NCBI GenBank assembly: GCA_905235285.1 | Contig: CAJOLI010000032.1 | Location: forward strand, 1-37,569 | Direction: 5' to 3' | Length of the DNA: 37,569 nucleotides | From: an uncultured Bacteroidaceae bacterium | GTDB taxonomy: Bacteria > Bacteroidota > Bacteroidia > Bacteroidales > Bacteroidaceae | Part shown: piece by piece, positions 1 through 8,100 of the stretch | Layout of the letters: each line of letters opens with the position of its first letter | How positions within the stretch are numbered: the stretch's first letter is position 1 | The notes under the pieces: generated by a model | Database searches by the model: none | Told to the model about the DNA's origin: nothing | Seen by the model: only the letters and a program-made list of their open reading frames with translations | Position numbers and translations under genes: made by a program

Positions 1-90
1 CACACTGACATTCAGTGCATTATAACATCAATGCAAAATAATCACACAAAATCACACCCCTGTTTGACTAAAATACTTCAAGAATATGAA

Positions 91-1992
91 TTACGTTCTT
101 TGTTGTGTCCCGTAATGTTTAGTAAGTTTCTGCACCAAGCTTCTTGAATCTTTTGTGCCAAATAAAGCCTCACTGATTTTCCCTTTAAGATTCGTAATGC
201 GAGAACCTGAGACATTGAGCAGATTGGCAATATCTTCGACGCGGTCACAAATAAGCAGAAGCAGGCAAACTTCCATCGCGCGGTTAGTGAGCTTTGCGTT
301 GTTTACATCTGCCATAAGGGCCGGGAAATAAATATAACCAGCCTTGATGAGTTTGTGCCTGTCACCTTGAGAGAGGGCGTTGCGTTTCATGGCCTGGTCT
401 GCAATATGTCTTACGAGAAGGCTGTCCTCGAAAGATTCTTCAACATCCCTACTTTCATTATTGCCAACAAGGTTCTCCAGGGATTCTATCTTATGTTTCT
501 TCTTCTTAATGTCTTCTTTTAGCTTGTTAATACTTTCCTCGTGTGCTGTACTTATTTCCTTCACCTTGTTTTGGGCCGCAATGAGCAAGGCCATATCCTT
601 ATCCCGGATGTTGCTGAGCCTATAAATGTCCTGACGAAGAAGTTCCATTGATGCTTGATGAGCAGTCTCCAAATGATGTATTGTCAGACTTTGTGATGCA
701 TACTCAGCCTTGGTTTTTTTTAGGTCGTACGTCAATCGGGCAAATTCTATCTCCTGCAGCCTTTTGCGTTGATGGTTTTGTATAATGACAACTATAGCTA
801 TTATTACCGCAATAAGGAGAACTGCTCCAAGTATTGTAAGGAGAATAAAGAGTCTGCTGGCGCGCTCCGTCTGAGACATTGCTTCACGTTGTGCACGCGT
901 GTAATTGTAATGGGCGTCAGCCTGAGCTGTCAATTCTCGGTCTGTCGTTGCTATCGAAGAGTCATTGGCAGAGCAATATAATTGTGCATACTTGGCGATG
1001 GAGTCGGGTGTTTGGAGCTTGCTGTAGACACTAAAGAGACCTCGGTATATCGGGTCTAGCGAGGTGTGTTTCATGCCTGGACGAGCTGCTTTGCGGTAGT
1101 AATATTCCGCAGAATCCAGCTGTTCCAGCTGTTCAAAATATGAACCTTTGTAACAATAATACTGACGTCTACGAGGGGGCAACTCATGGTTGTTGTCGAA
1201 ATCGTGTGATTCAGATTCGTATTGGTCCATCAACAAGCGAGCTTCTCCAAGCCTCCCTTGTTCGAGGTATAAACAAATAAGAGGTGTGGACGCAAGCAAC
1301 CCTTCCTGAATGTATCCGTGGTCTATGTATAACTCTTTTGCCTTACGTAGGAAAAGCTCAGCACTATCGGCTCTGTTTAAGAGAATGTAACTGCTGCCAA
1401 TTCGTCGCAGGTTATCAATGGCGTAAAGAGTATCACCATTCATTAGCGAATATCTTATGGCTGAGTTTAGAGACCTGATTTGTTGAGTATAAAGTTGTCT
1501 GTAGTTGTATATCTCTGCCATCTGTCCATAGACTCGGAAGAGCGTGGCATAGTCGCAGTCGGCAGCGGTGGTGTCGGCGGCAGCGATGGCATCTTCCCAA
1601 GTAAGGAGGGCGGCGGGGGCTTCGTGCATATCACGGTAGGCGCAGCCGAGAGCATAACGTGAGCGAAGGCGGTCGTTAGAGGAGCCATGATGGTCGTAGT
1701 AATCTGCCACCTTGCGAAGGACGGAGTCGGTACGGAAGGTGATGTAGAGCTTGTTCTGCGCTTCGGCACGGAGGAGCTCGTAGCGCATACGGACGGACTT
1801 ACGCTGCCGCTGGAGGTCAGCGGAGTCGATGGCACAGAGCAGTGCGTAGGCCGAATCTGGGTGCCCGGTCATCAGGGAGTCCGCCCGTTCAAGCAGGGCG
1901 CGGTACTGCTGTCCACCCGAGCAGGCTGAAAGGATGATGAGGAGGAAGCCCCCTATAATGCCCTGGCAGTGTATTAATTGTGAACGATTCAC
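91..1992 (-). CDS. TPR lipoprotein / membrane-anchored regulator with C-terminal helix-turn-helix
   Basis: The 633-residue protein opens with a lipoprotein signal (hydrophobic GIIGGFLLIIL, lipobox LSAC, Cys24). About 330 residues of helical TPR-like repeats follow (for example LDSAEYYYRKAA), then a strong transmembrane helix near residues 378-402, a long coiled coil to about residue 520, and a LuxR-like helix-turn-helix tail (VEDIANLLNVSGSRITNLK). The layout matches Bacteroidales one-component regulators in which periplasmic TPRs are linked through the inner membrane to a cytoplasmic DNA-binding tail; the ligand and targets are unknown. The start is GTG at 1992, because a TAA lies two codons upstream and no ATG is available; its first bases belong to the adjoining 7-base repeat array. 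Base composition changes sharply near position 1500: the first ~160 codons are GC-rich and the rest AT-rich. The family is fairly sure, the function inferred. Confidence 0.8.
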   Translation of the reverse strand: MNRSQLIHCQGIIGGFLLIILSACSGGQQYRALLERADSLMTGHPDSAYALLCAIDSADLQRQRKSVRMRYELLRAEAQNKLYITFRTDSVLRKVADYYDHHGSSNDRLRSRYALGCAYRDMHEAPAALLTWEDAIAAADTTAADCDYATLFRVYGQMAEIYNYRQLYTQQIRSLNSAIRYSLMNGDTLYAIDNLRRIGSSYILLNRADSAELFLRKAKELYIDHGYIQEGLLASTPLICLYLEQGRLGEARLLMDQYESESHDFDNNHELPPRRRQYYCYKGSYFEQLEQLDSAEYYYRKAARPGMKHTSLDPIYRGLFSVYSKLQTPDSIAKYAQLYCSANDSSIATTDRELTAQADAHYNYTRAQREAMSQTERASRLFILLTILGAVLLIAVIIAIVVIIQNHQRKRLQEIEFARLTYDLKKTKAEYASQSLTIHHLETAHQASMELLRQDIYRLSNIRDKDMALLIAAQNKVKEISTAHEESINKLKEDIKKKKHKIESLENLVGNNESRDVEESFEDSLLVRHIADQAMKRNALSQGDRHKLIKAGYIYFPALMADVNNAKLTNRAMEVCLLLLICDRVEDIANLLNVSGSRITNLKGKISEALFGTKDSRSLVQKLTKHYGTQQRT

Positions 1993-2130
1993 AGTTTATG
2001 GTTTAAAGTTTATGGTTTACAGTTTACGGTTTATGGTTTACGGTTTACAGTTTATGGTTTACAGTTTACGGTTTACGGTTTACAGTTTATTGTTTACGGT
2101 TTATGGTTTACAGTTTGCGGTTTATGGTTT
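1991..2130. repeat. Degenerate 7-bp tandem array, 20 units (A[T/C][G/A]GTTT)
   Basis: Twenty consecutive 7-base units with no indel fill the whole space between the pyrH stop and the TPR-gene start. The commonest units are ATGGTTT, ACAGTTT and ACGGTTT; a few vary (AAAGTTT, ATTGTTT, GCGGTTT). The last unit supplies two bases of the pyrH TAA stop, and the first supplies two bases of the TPR gene's GTG start. On the minus strand each unit carries a TAA. Confidence 0.95.
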
Positions 2131-2839
2131 ACTTGTGTACAAGTGTGCCGATGGGTTCGCCGTCGATGACGCGGCGCAGGTTGCCGCGCACGTCCATGTT
2201 GAAGACGTAGATGGGCAGGTCGTTCTCCTTGCACATGGTGGTGGCGGTGAGGTCCATGACCTTAAGACCGCGGTTGTAGATTTCATCGAAGGTTATGTCG
2301 TCGAACTTGGTGGCGGTGGGGTCCTTCTCGGGGTCGGCAGTGTAGACGCCGTCGACACGTGTGCCCTTCATCATCACGTCGGCTTCTATCTCGATGCCGC
2401 GCAGCGAGGAACCTGTGTCGGTGGTGAAATAGGGGTTTCCTGTGCCTGCGCTCATGATAACGACTTCGCCTTGCTCCAGGGCCTCGATGGCTTTCCACTT
2501 AGTGTAGAACTCACCGATAGGTTCCATGCGGATGGCTGTGAGGACGCGGCTCTTGATGCCTACGGCGGCGAGGGCTGAGCTGAGTCCTAGCGAATTGATG
2601 ACGGTGGCGAGCATGCCCATCTGGTCGCCCTTGACGCGGTCGAAGCCGCGGCCGGCGCCGCTGAGGCCACGGAAGATGTTGCCGCCGCCGATGACGATGC
2701 CTATCTCGACACCGAGGTCGTGGATTTCTTTGATCTGTTCGGCGTACTCGGCCAGACGGTGCTCGTCGATGCCGTAGTGCTGTTCGCCCATCAGGCTTTC
2801 ACCCGAGAGCTTGAGGAGGATGCGTTTGAATCTTGCCAT
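2129..2839 (-). CDS. pyrH: UMP kinase (uridylate kinase)
   Basis: The 236-residue protein has the usual bacterial PyrH length and belongs to the amino-acid kinase fold. It phosphorylates UMP to UDP with ATP in pyrimidine nucleotide synthesis, in the cytoplasm. The N-terminal KRILLKLSGESLMG nucleotide-binding segment, the GIVIGGGNIFRG loop, DQMGMLATVINSL, and the C-terminal DLTATTMCKENDLPIYVFNM are all family hallmarks. The start is an ATG at 2839, and the stop TAA falls at the edge of a 7-base repeat array. Both flanks are repeat arrays. No TAnnTTTG box is seen on the minus strand upstream, so transcription from lpxB/surE is likely. The identification is secure. Confidence 0.97.
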   Translation of the reverse strand: MARFKRILLKLSGESLMGEQHYGIDEHRLAEYAEQIKEIHDLGVEIGIVIGGGNIFRGLSGAGRGFDRVKGDQMGMLATVINSLGLSSALAAVGIKSRVLTAIRMEPIGEFYTKWKAIEALEQGEVVIMSAGTGNPYFTTDTGSSLRGIEIEADVMMKGTRVDGVYTADPEKDPTATKFDDITFDEIYNRGLKVMDLTATTMCKENDLPIYVFNMDVRGNLRRVIDGEPIGTLVHK

Positions 2840-2843
2840 ATTG

Positions 2844-3057
2844 GTTTATTGTTTAGGGTTTATGGTTTATGGTTTACGGTTTACGGTTTACAGTTTACAG
2901 TTTACAGTTTACGGTTTACAGTTTATGGTTTATGGTTTACAGTTTATGGTTTATGGTTTACAGTTTACTGTTTAGGGTTTACGGTTTACAGTTTAGGGTT
3001 TACGGTTTACAGTTTATATTTCATATTTTATATTTTATATTTTATATTTTACGGTTT
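2844..3057. repeat. Degenerate 7-bp tandem array, about 30 units, running into the 3' end of lpxB
   Basis: GTTT recurs exactly every 7 bases from 2844 to 3012 (25 occurrences; units GTTTATG, GTTTACG, GTTTACA, GTTTAGG). In unbroken register this becomes ATATTTC, then four ATATTTT units, then ACGGTTT, ending at 3057. The array starts 4 bases from the pyrH ATG and continues through the lpxB stop codon (3042-3044) into its last five codons, so the LpxB C-terminus NRKI is repeat-encoded. No non-repeat spacer DNA remains between the two genes. Confidence 0.95.
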
Positions 3058-4145
3058 AGTATCTCGGTCATCAGACGTGCTGCGTTCTTTGGGGCTCCTG
3101 GCTGTCCGAGGCGCTTGGCCATTAGCTCGTAGCCCTCGAGCTGGGCCTGGCGCGCTGCTCCTCCGGGCAGTATGCTCTCGAGGTGCCGCCTGCAGTTGCC
3201 GACGCTCATCTGTTCGGCAACGAGTTCAGGCACGATTTCGCGGCCGGCAATGAGGTTTACCAGCGAGATGTACGGAATATTGATGAACAGGCGGCGGCCG
3301 AGTGATGCGAGCCGGCGTGCATGCATGTAATAGCAGACTACTTGCGGCACGCGGAAGAGTGCCGTCTCGAGCGTGGCTGTGCCCGAGGTGACGAGGGCTG
3401 CTGTCGCTGAGGAGAGGAGGTCGTAGGTTTGGCCGTAAACGATCTCTGCTTTATGGTGACCTATATATTTATTGTAGTACTCAGGCTCGATGCCGGGAGC
3501 TCCGGCAATGACGAGTCGGTAGTGCTGCTGGAAGGGCTCGGCGGCCTTGAGCATACGCCCGAGGTTGTAGCGTATCTCATGCTTGCGGCTGCCGGCGAGT
3601 AGGGCGATGAGCGGCTCTGAGGTTTTTCTTTCCCATCCTGCCACCTCGTCGACAGTGGGGTTACCGACGTAGTGGACAGGCAGCCCGTGCTTGCCCTGGA
3701 AGAAATCGATCTCGAAAGGAAGTATCGAGAAGATCTCGTCGACATCGCGACGCAGTGCCTTGATGCGCCATTCCTTCCAGGCCCATAACTTGGGCGCTAT
3801 GTAGTAGAAGACGGGGCAAAGAGCGATGGAATGGACGAATTTCGCTATCTTGAGGTTGAAACCAGGGTAGTCGACGAGGATGACGACGTCGGGTCGCCAG
3901 GCGGCGATGTCTGTCTTGCACTGTCGCATGCCCTTGAGGATGGTGCGGGAATGCAGGGCCACTGCCAGAAAACCCATGTAGGCCAGTTCGCAGTAGTGGC
4001 GCACCAGCGTCATGCCTTCCGCTGCCATCAGGTCGCCCCCGAAGCCACGGAACTGCGCTTCGGGGTCTTCAAGTTTCAAGGCGGCTATGAGATGCGAGGC
4101 GTGGAGGTCGCCGCTGGCCTCGCCTGCTATGAGGTAGTAGTTCAA
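3042..4145 (-). CDS. lpxB: Lipid-A-disaccharide synthase
   Basis: This 367-residue glycosyltransferase (GT19) condenses UDP-2,3-diacylglucosamine with lipid X to make the lipid A disaccharide at the inner membrane. Diagnostic features are the N-terminal YYLIAGEASGDLHASHL, FRGFGGDLMAAEGM, DVVILVDYPGFN, the central ALLAGSRKHEIRYNL, and the UDP-binding region LVTSGTATLETALF. The start is TTG at 4145: it gives MNYYLIAGEASGD, the normal LpxB N-terminus, and no ATG or GTG fits. The last codons and the stop lie in a 7-base repeat array. It lies downstream of surE on the same strand with a 58-base gap and is probably co-transcribed with it. Confidence 0.96.
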   Translation of the reverse strand: MNYYLIAGEASGDLHASHLIAALKLEDPEAQFRGFGGDLMAAEGMTLVRHYCELAYMGFLAVALHSRTILKGMRQCKTDIAAWRPDVVILVDYPGFNLKIAKFVHSIALCPVFYYIAPKLWAWKEWRIKALRRDVDEIFSILPFEIDFFQGKHGLPVHYVGNPTVDEVAGWERKTSEPLIALLAGSRKHEIRYNLGRMLKAAEPFQQHYRLVIAGAPGIEPEYYNKYIGHHKAEIVYGQTYDLLSSATAALVTSGTATLETALFRVPQVVCYYMHARRLASLGRRLFINIPYISLVNLIAGREIVPELVAEQMSVGNCRRHLESILPGGAARQAQLEGYELMAKRLGQPGAPKNAARLMTEILNRKI

Positions 4146-4154
4146 GTGGATATT

Positions 4155-4196
4155 AATATAAAATATAAGATATAAAATATAAGATATAAAAGAGAT
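4155..4196. repeat. Degenerate 7-bp tandem array (AATATAA/GATATAA)
   Basis: Five uninterrupted units (AATATAA, AATATAA, GATATAA, AATATAA, GATATAA) and a decayed sixth (AAGAGAT) lie between surE and the lpxB TTG start. The unit is close to the reverse complement of the ATATTTT units at the other end of lpxB, so lpxB is bracketed by inverted copies. The 3' end of surE beside it also contains two near-tandem CTGTTAAT 8-mers. Confidence 0.88.
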
Positions 4197-4203
4197 GTAA
4201 CTG

Positions 4204-4992
4204 TTAATCTGTTAATTCGTTGATTTGTTGCAGCACGCTGTGGGCTGTCATATCTATTGTAACAGGTACGATGGAGGCGTAGCCGGCGCGGAGAGCGGCG
4301 AAGTCGGTGTCGGTGGCTTCAGGCTCCAGGTCGTTGAACTGACCGGTAAGCCAGTAGGCCTTCAATCCGTGGGGATTGGTGGCCGATGCCCACTCGGCGG
4401 TCCATCGCCCACGTGCCTGACGGCAGACTTGCCACCCACGGAATGTCTCTGCGACGGGGAAGTTGATATTCAAGCAGACGTCCTGCGGCAAGCCTCGCTC
4501 GATGACGTGTTGGCAGAGTCGTGTGATAGCAGCAAGAGTGTCGGCGCTGACGGGATGCTCCTCATAGCGCTGGCCGCGTTGCAGGTAGAGCGAGAGTCCA
4601 ATGGACGGAATGTCCTTCATGCAACCTTCGAAGACGGCGCCCATCGTGCCGCTGTAGTGGACACTTATACTGGCGTTGTCGCCGTGGTTGATTCCGCTGA
4701 GCAGGAGGTCTGGCGTTCGTGGCAGTATGTTGTCCCAAGCGAGTTTGACGCAGTCGACGGGCGTGCCTGAACATTCGAAGAGGTGTACCTGAGCCGGATA
4801 ATCCGGATGGCAGGGTATTTCACGATAGGTAACTGGCATGGTGGCCGTGATGGCGCAGGCGGCACCTGAGCGCGCCCCACTGGGCGCTACGACGTAGATG
4901 TCGCCTATGGCGGCCACGGCACGTGTCAGGGCTTGGATGCCGGCGGCTTGGATGCCGTCGTCGTTTGTGATGAGGATGAGAGGGGTATTCAA
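4204..4992 (-). CDS. surE: 5'/3'-nucleotidase SurE
   Basis: The 262-residue metal-dependent phosphatase removes phosphate from nucleoside 5'/3'-monophosphates and is linked to stationary-phase survival. The N-terminal LILITNDDG carries the metal-binding Asp pair. Further family motifs are VVAPSGARSGAACAIT, LLSGINHGDNASISVHYSGT and MGAVFEGC. The start is TTG at 4992; an in-frame stop lies five codons upstream and no ATG or GTG is available. The start context CACTTGAA is identical to that of lpxB. The 3' end (codons for NELTD) is repeat-like. It is the first of the minus-strand group surE-lpxB-pyrH-TPR gene and is separated from the macroglobulin gene by an inverted-repeat element. Confidence 0.96.
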   Translation of the reverse strand: MNTPLILITNDDGIQAAGIQALTRAVAAIGDIYVVAPSGARSGAACAITATMPVTYREIPCHPDYPAQVHLFECSGTPVDCVKLAWDNILPRTPDLLLSGINHGDNASISVHYSGTMGAVFEGCMKDIPSIGLSLYLQRGQRYEEHPVSADTLAAITRLCQHVIERGLPQDVCLNINFPVAETFRGWQVCRQARGRWTAEWASATNPHGLKAYWLTGQFNDLEPEATDTDFAALRAGYASIVPVTIDMTAHSVLQQINELTD

Positions 4993-4995
4993 GTG

Positions 4996-5030
4996 ATAAG
5001 TTAAAAATTAAAAGTTAAAGATTAAAAGGG
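4996..5030. repeat. Short AT-rich 7-bp tandem array upstream of surE
   Basis: Units AAAAATT, AAAAGTT and AAAGATT are in exact 7-base register, flanked by partial units (ATAAGTT on the left, AAAAGGG on the right). The array sits immediately 5' of the surE TTG start and touches the inverted-repeat element at 5029. Runs of this kind are common in Bacteroidales spacers. Confidence 0.8.
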
Positions 5031-5113
5031 CCTCTCCTAAATCCTCCCCTATAGGGAAGGACTTCTGCAGCTGTACCCCCCTTCCCTTCAGGGGAGGGGC
5101 CTGGGGTGAGGCC
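5029..5113. repeat. Inverted-repeat intergenic element (REP/MITE-like)
   Basis: The left arm (5029-5060) starts GGCCTCTCCTAAATCC and ends CCCTATAGGGAAGG. The right arm (about 5080-5113), read in reverse complement, starts GGCCTCACCCCAGG and ends CCCTGAAGGGAAGG. The arms match over about 30 bases with a few mismatches and a one- or two-base gap, around a roughly 20-base centre. It carries no reading frame. It ends 2 bases from the macroglobulin stop codon and could fold in RNA as a terminator or 3'-end protector. Mobility is inferred from the form only. Confidence 0.75.
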
Positions 5114-5115
5114 GT

Positions 5116-8100
5116 TTACTTGTCTACTATCAACTCCATAGCTGTTGTGTGGGCGCCGTATTCTGGGGCGTAGAGGCAGCGGATGGTGGTAAGGCCGGTG
5201 GTGTAATGGCCTTCGCGGTCGACGAATGCTGTTTCCTCGAGTACGTAGGTTCCTTTTGGCAGGCGTTGGAAGAAGTAGTCGGTGTGAGCATCGCGGACGG
5301 CTCTGTAGTAACCAAGTCCGCCTTGATAGCGGTAGCCGGACACTTGGTCTGAGGGCTCGGCCGCTGCGGGGCGGTCGGCTCGCAGGCAGACATATTCATA
5401 GTCGCGGTCGGCTGTGATGACATAGCGTGTTGTCAGCTTGTCGCCCAGACGCGGGGATGTACAGCTAAATTCACGGCGGACGGCAAGTCCATTGGCTTGG
5501 GCTGACGCGTCAGCAATGGGTGTGAGGTACTGGGCATAGACAGCTCCCCAGGCCTCGGACTGTGAGGCCCGTCGCACTGCGATGCTCTTGGGCGCTGCGC
5601 CGTCGGTGTAAGTCTGCTTGATGTAGCCGAGGGCCGCCGGCGAAGAAGAACCTGATATAGAGACTTTGCGCTTGCCGTAGTCGAGGGTGAGCTGATCTTT
5701 GGATGTGCTCTGCAGGTCGGAGGCGGCAGCGCTGCAATGCAGAAGTGCATAGATGGCGTCTACGGTGCAGATGCACGATTCCCACATCTGTGTGCGTTTC
5801 TGCTGCAGCAGCCAGCGGCGTAGCCCGCTATTCAGGGTTTTGTCCTCAGGAGCCAGCTCTCGCGCGGCTTCCATGGCTGCAGTGTGGATGATGACTTTAT
5901 GCCCTGTCGGCGTGAAGCTGCCTCCGGCATAGTCGAAGAATGTGCCGTGGCTTGGCGTCGTCGTCAGATGCTCGCGCATGGAGTCGAAGTAGAGCTTGCT
6001 GTCGGCATCACGTCCGGCATCTTTAAGGACGATGGCCGCTACGGCACGCTCGTTGTTGGTCATGCCTGCTACCGACCCTTTCAGATGGTCGAGCAGATAA
6101 CGTACGTCGGCTTCCTGGTCTTTCGTCAGCTTGACGCCGGCGTGCTGAGTGACGTAGACATAGTCGAGGTGCATGAGCGTACCTGTGTTGATAGTGGCGC
6201 CCTTAGCCTCGGCCTTTTTCATCTCCTCGACGGTCTTGGCATTTTCCTTGGCGATGTATGTCGCGGCGCGTTGAAGAATAGCTTCTGCTTTTGCTCGAGC
6301 CTCGCTGTTTAGTGTTGAGAAGTCGGCGGTGAGGGAGCGCAGACGTGCCAGCTCGATGCATACGAGGCGCGTCATCAGCTCGCTGCTGTGCATGCCTGGG
6401 AACCACGGGAAGCCTCCGTCGGCCTCTTGGCGTTGCTGCAGCTTGTCGAGCGAAGCGTTGAGGCGGCTGTCGATGAGGCTCTCGTTGAAGAGGTCGATGA
6501 GCTGAGCGCGTCGCTCCGTGTCGTTGTCCGCTTCGCGCAGCCATGGCGTCTCGTCGAGGATGATTTGCTTGAGTTCTTCGTTGCGGGCGAGGGGGCTCTT
6601 GCTGGCAACCTCTCCGCCGTCTGTCGAGGCTTGCTGTTTCCAGAGGGCTATTATGTCGTGGAGGCGTGGCGTTGTGGCAGCTATATGTGCAGAGAGGGCG
6701 TTGGCATAGAGGACGGAGGTCAGCGAGAGAACGTCGTCATGCTGCGGTTCGCGCAGGGCAGGTAACGCCTGCACGACATTCCAGATGGGGTGAGTCGTAT
6801 ACTCCACCGTCAGGCGGCGTTGAGTGGCAGAAGCGGCGTCGTGGTTGAAGAGTGTCGAGAGGTCTGTGCTGAACGAGCCTTCGCCGTCGGCCTGAATCTC
6901 TATGCTCTCGGTGATATATTCCTTGGATGAAAGGATAGGCAGATAATGCTGTTCGCCGTCTGAGAAGGAACCCTCGGCCGCCTGTTTGCGCTTCCGGCCT
7001 TTGCCTGAGGGCGTAGACGTCGTCTCGGCCGTGAAGCGTACGGCCACGATGGGGTACTCCTCGGTGGGCGTGTAGTCGAAGGCTAGAATGCTCTCGCCGT
7101 TGGCTGCTGTCGCGAAGGGCACCTCCTGCTTGAGGATGAGGCGTTCGCTCTCGGGGTCAAAGACTTCCACGCGTGCGCATCCGTCGAGCGGTTGTTCCGT
7201 CAGGTTCTGCACTGATGCCCGAATGCTGCCTTGGTCGCCGGCACGGAGGAAGCGCGGCAGGTAGAGACGTGCCATCAGCTCCTTGCGGGCAATCGTTTGC
7301 GCCTGGATGTTGGCAGTCATCATGTCCTTGCTATGCGCTACGCCCAGCAGCTGCCATGTGGTGAGGCTCTCGGGAAGCGTGAAGGAGAGCGTGACCTCGC
7401 CCGTGGTCGGGTTGGTGTGGAGGCGGGGCATGAAGGCCGCTGTCTCGTTGAAGTTGGTGCGCAGGGCGGCAGTGGCTGGCGATGCGGTGGGCATAGCGCC
7501 TTCTTCCATGGCACCCTTGTCCTCGTCGCTTTCGGCTTCGGCGTAGTCGGCAGTCATCTTGGCGCTGGCAGTCATCATCATGGGAGCTTCTGCGGGAGCA
7601 CCTATTATTGCTACTGCATCGTTCATCACGGCACTCTCTTCGACAGCCATGACTCCGCCTCCGCCTGCACGACTGGCTTTCATCATACGTCGCGAGTTGT
7701 TGAATCGGGAATAGGGGAAAGCCAGGCCTCCAAGCCACCTCTCGTCGAAGGCGTCGAAGACGAATGCACTGGGCTTATAGTCCTTCATCGGGAAATAGAG
7801 GTGCTGGAAGGCATCCTGTCCGAAGATGTCCGCTGAGCGCCAAGGCAGGGGGCGCAGGTGATGATAGCGCTCAATGGCAAGGCTCCAGAAGTGGGGCACC
7901 AGCTGGTCGAGCGAGGCATCGTAGAGCGTTGCCATCAGGTTGGCAGTGGCCGGTTTGCCGTCGGGGGTCGTCAGTTTGAGGGTCCACGTCTCATGGTCGC
8001 CGGGATGCAGGCGGTCGCGGAACGTCGTCCATTGCCAACGCAGCTGCTTGTCGGGCATCGTTAGTTTGAGTGCCTTGTTCTTTTGGTAGCAGGTGCCGTG

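Noticed and set aside
3..17. Small hairpin CACTG-ACATT-CAGTG at the window start
   Set aside because: The stem is only 5 bp with no T-run, and the neighbouring gene is outside the window, so nothing can be concluded.
2851..2998. Telomere-like TTTAGGG units
   Set aside because: Only a few GTTTAGG units occur among many variants, and the surroundings are clearly bacterial chromosome; coincidence within the degenerate array.
1991..3057. CRISPR array
   Set aside because: The units are 7 bases with no spacers and no cas genes are nearby.
1934..3253. Plus-strand open frames 1934-2578 and 2720-3253 encoding repeated VYGLRFT-like heptapeptides
   Set aside because: A 7-base repeat necessarily reads as the same heptapeptide in all three frames. 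The rest of each frame is antisense to pyrH or lpxB, which are certain.
7331..7738. Minus-strand 135-residue Arg/His-rich frame
   Set aside because: It is an out-of-frame shadow of the macroglobulin linker region.
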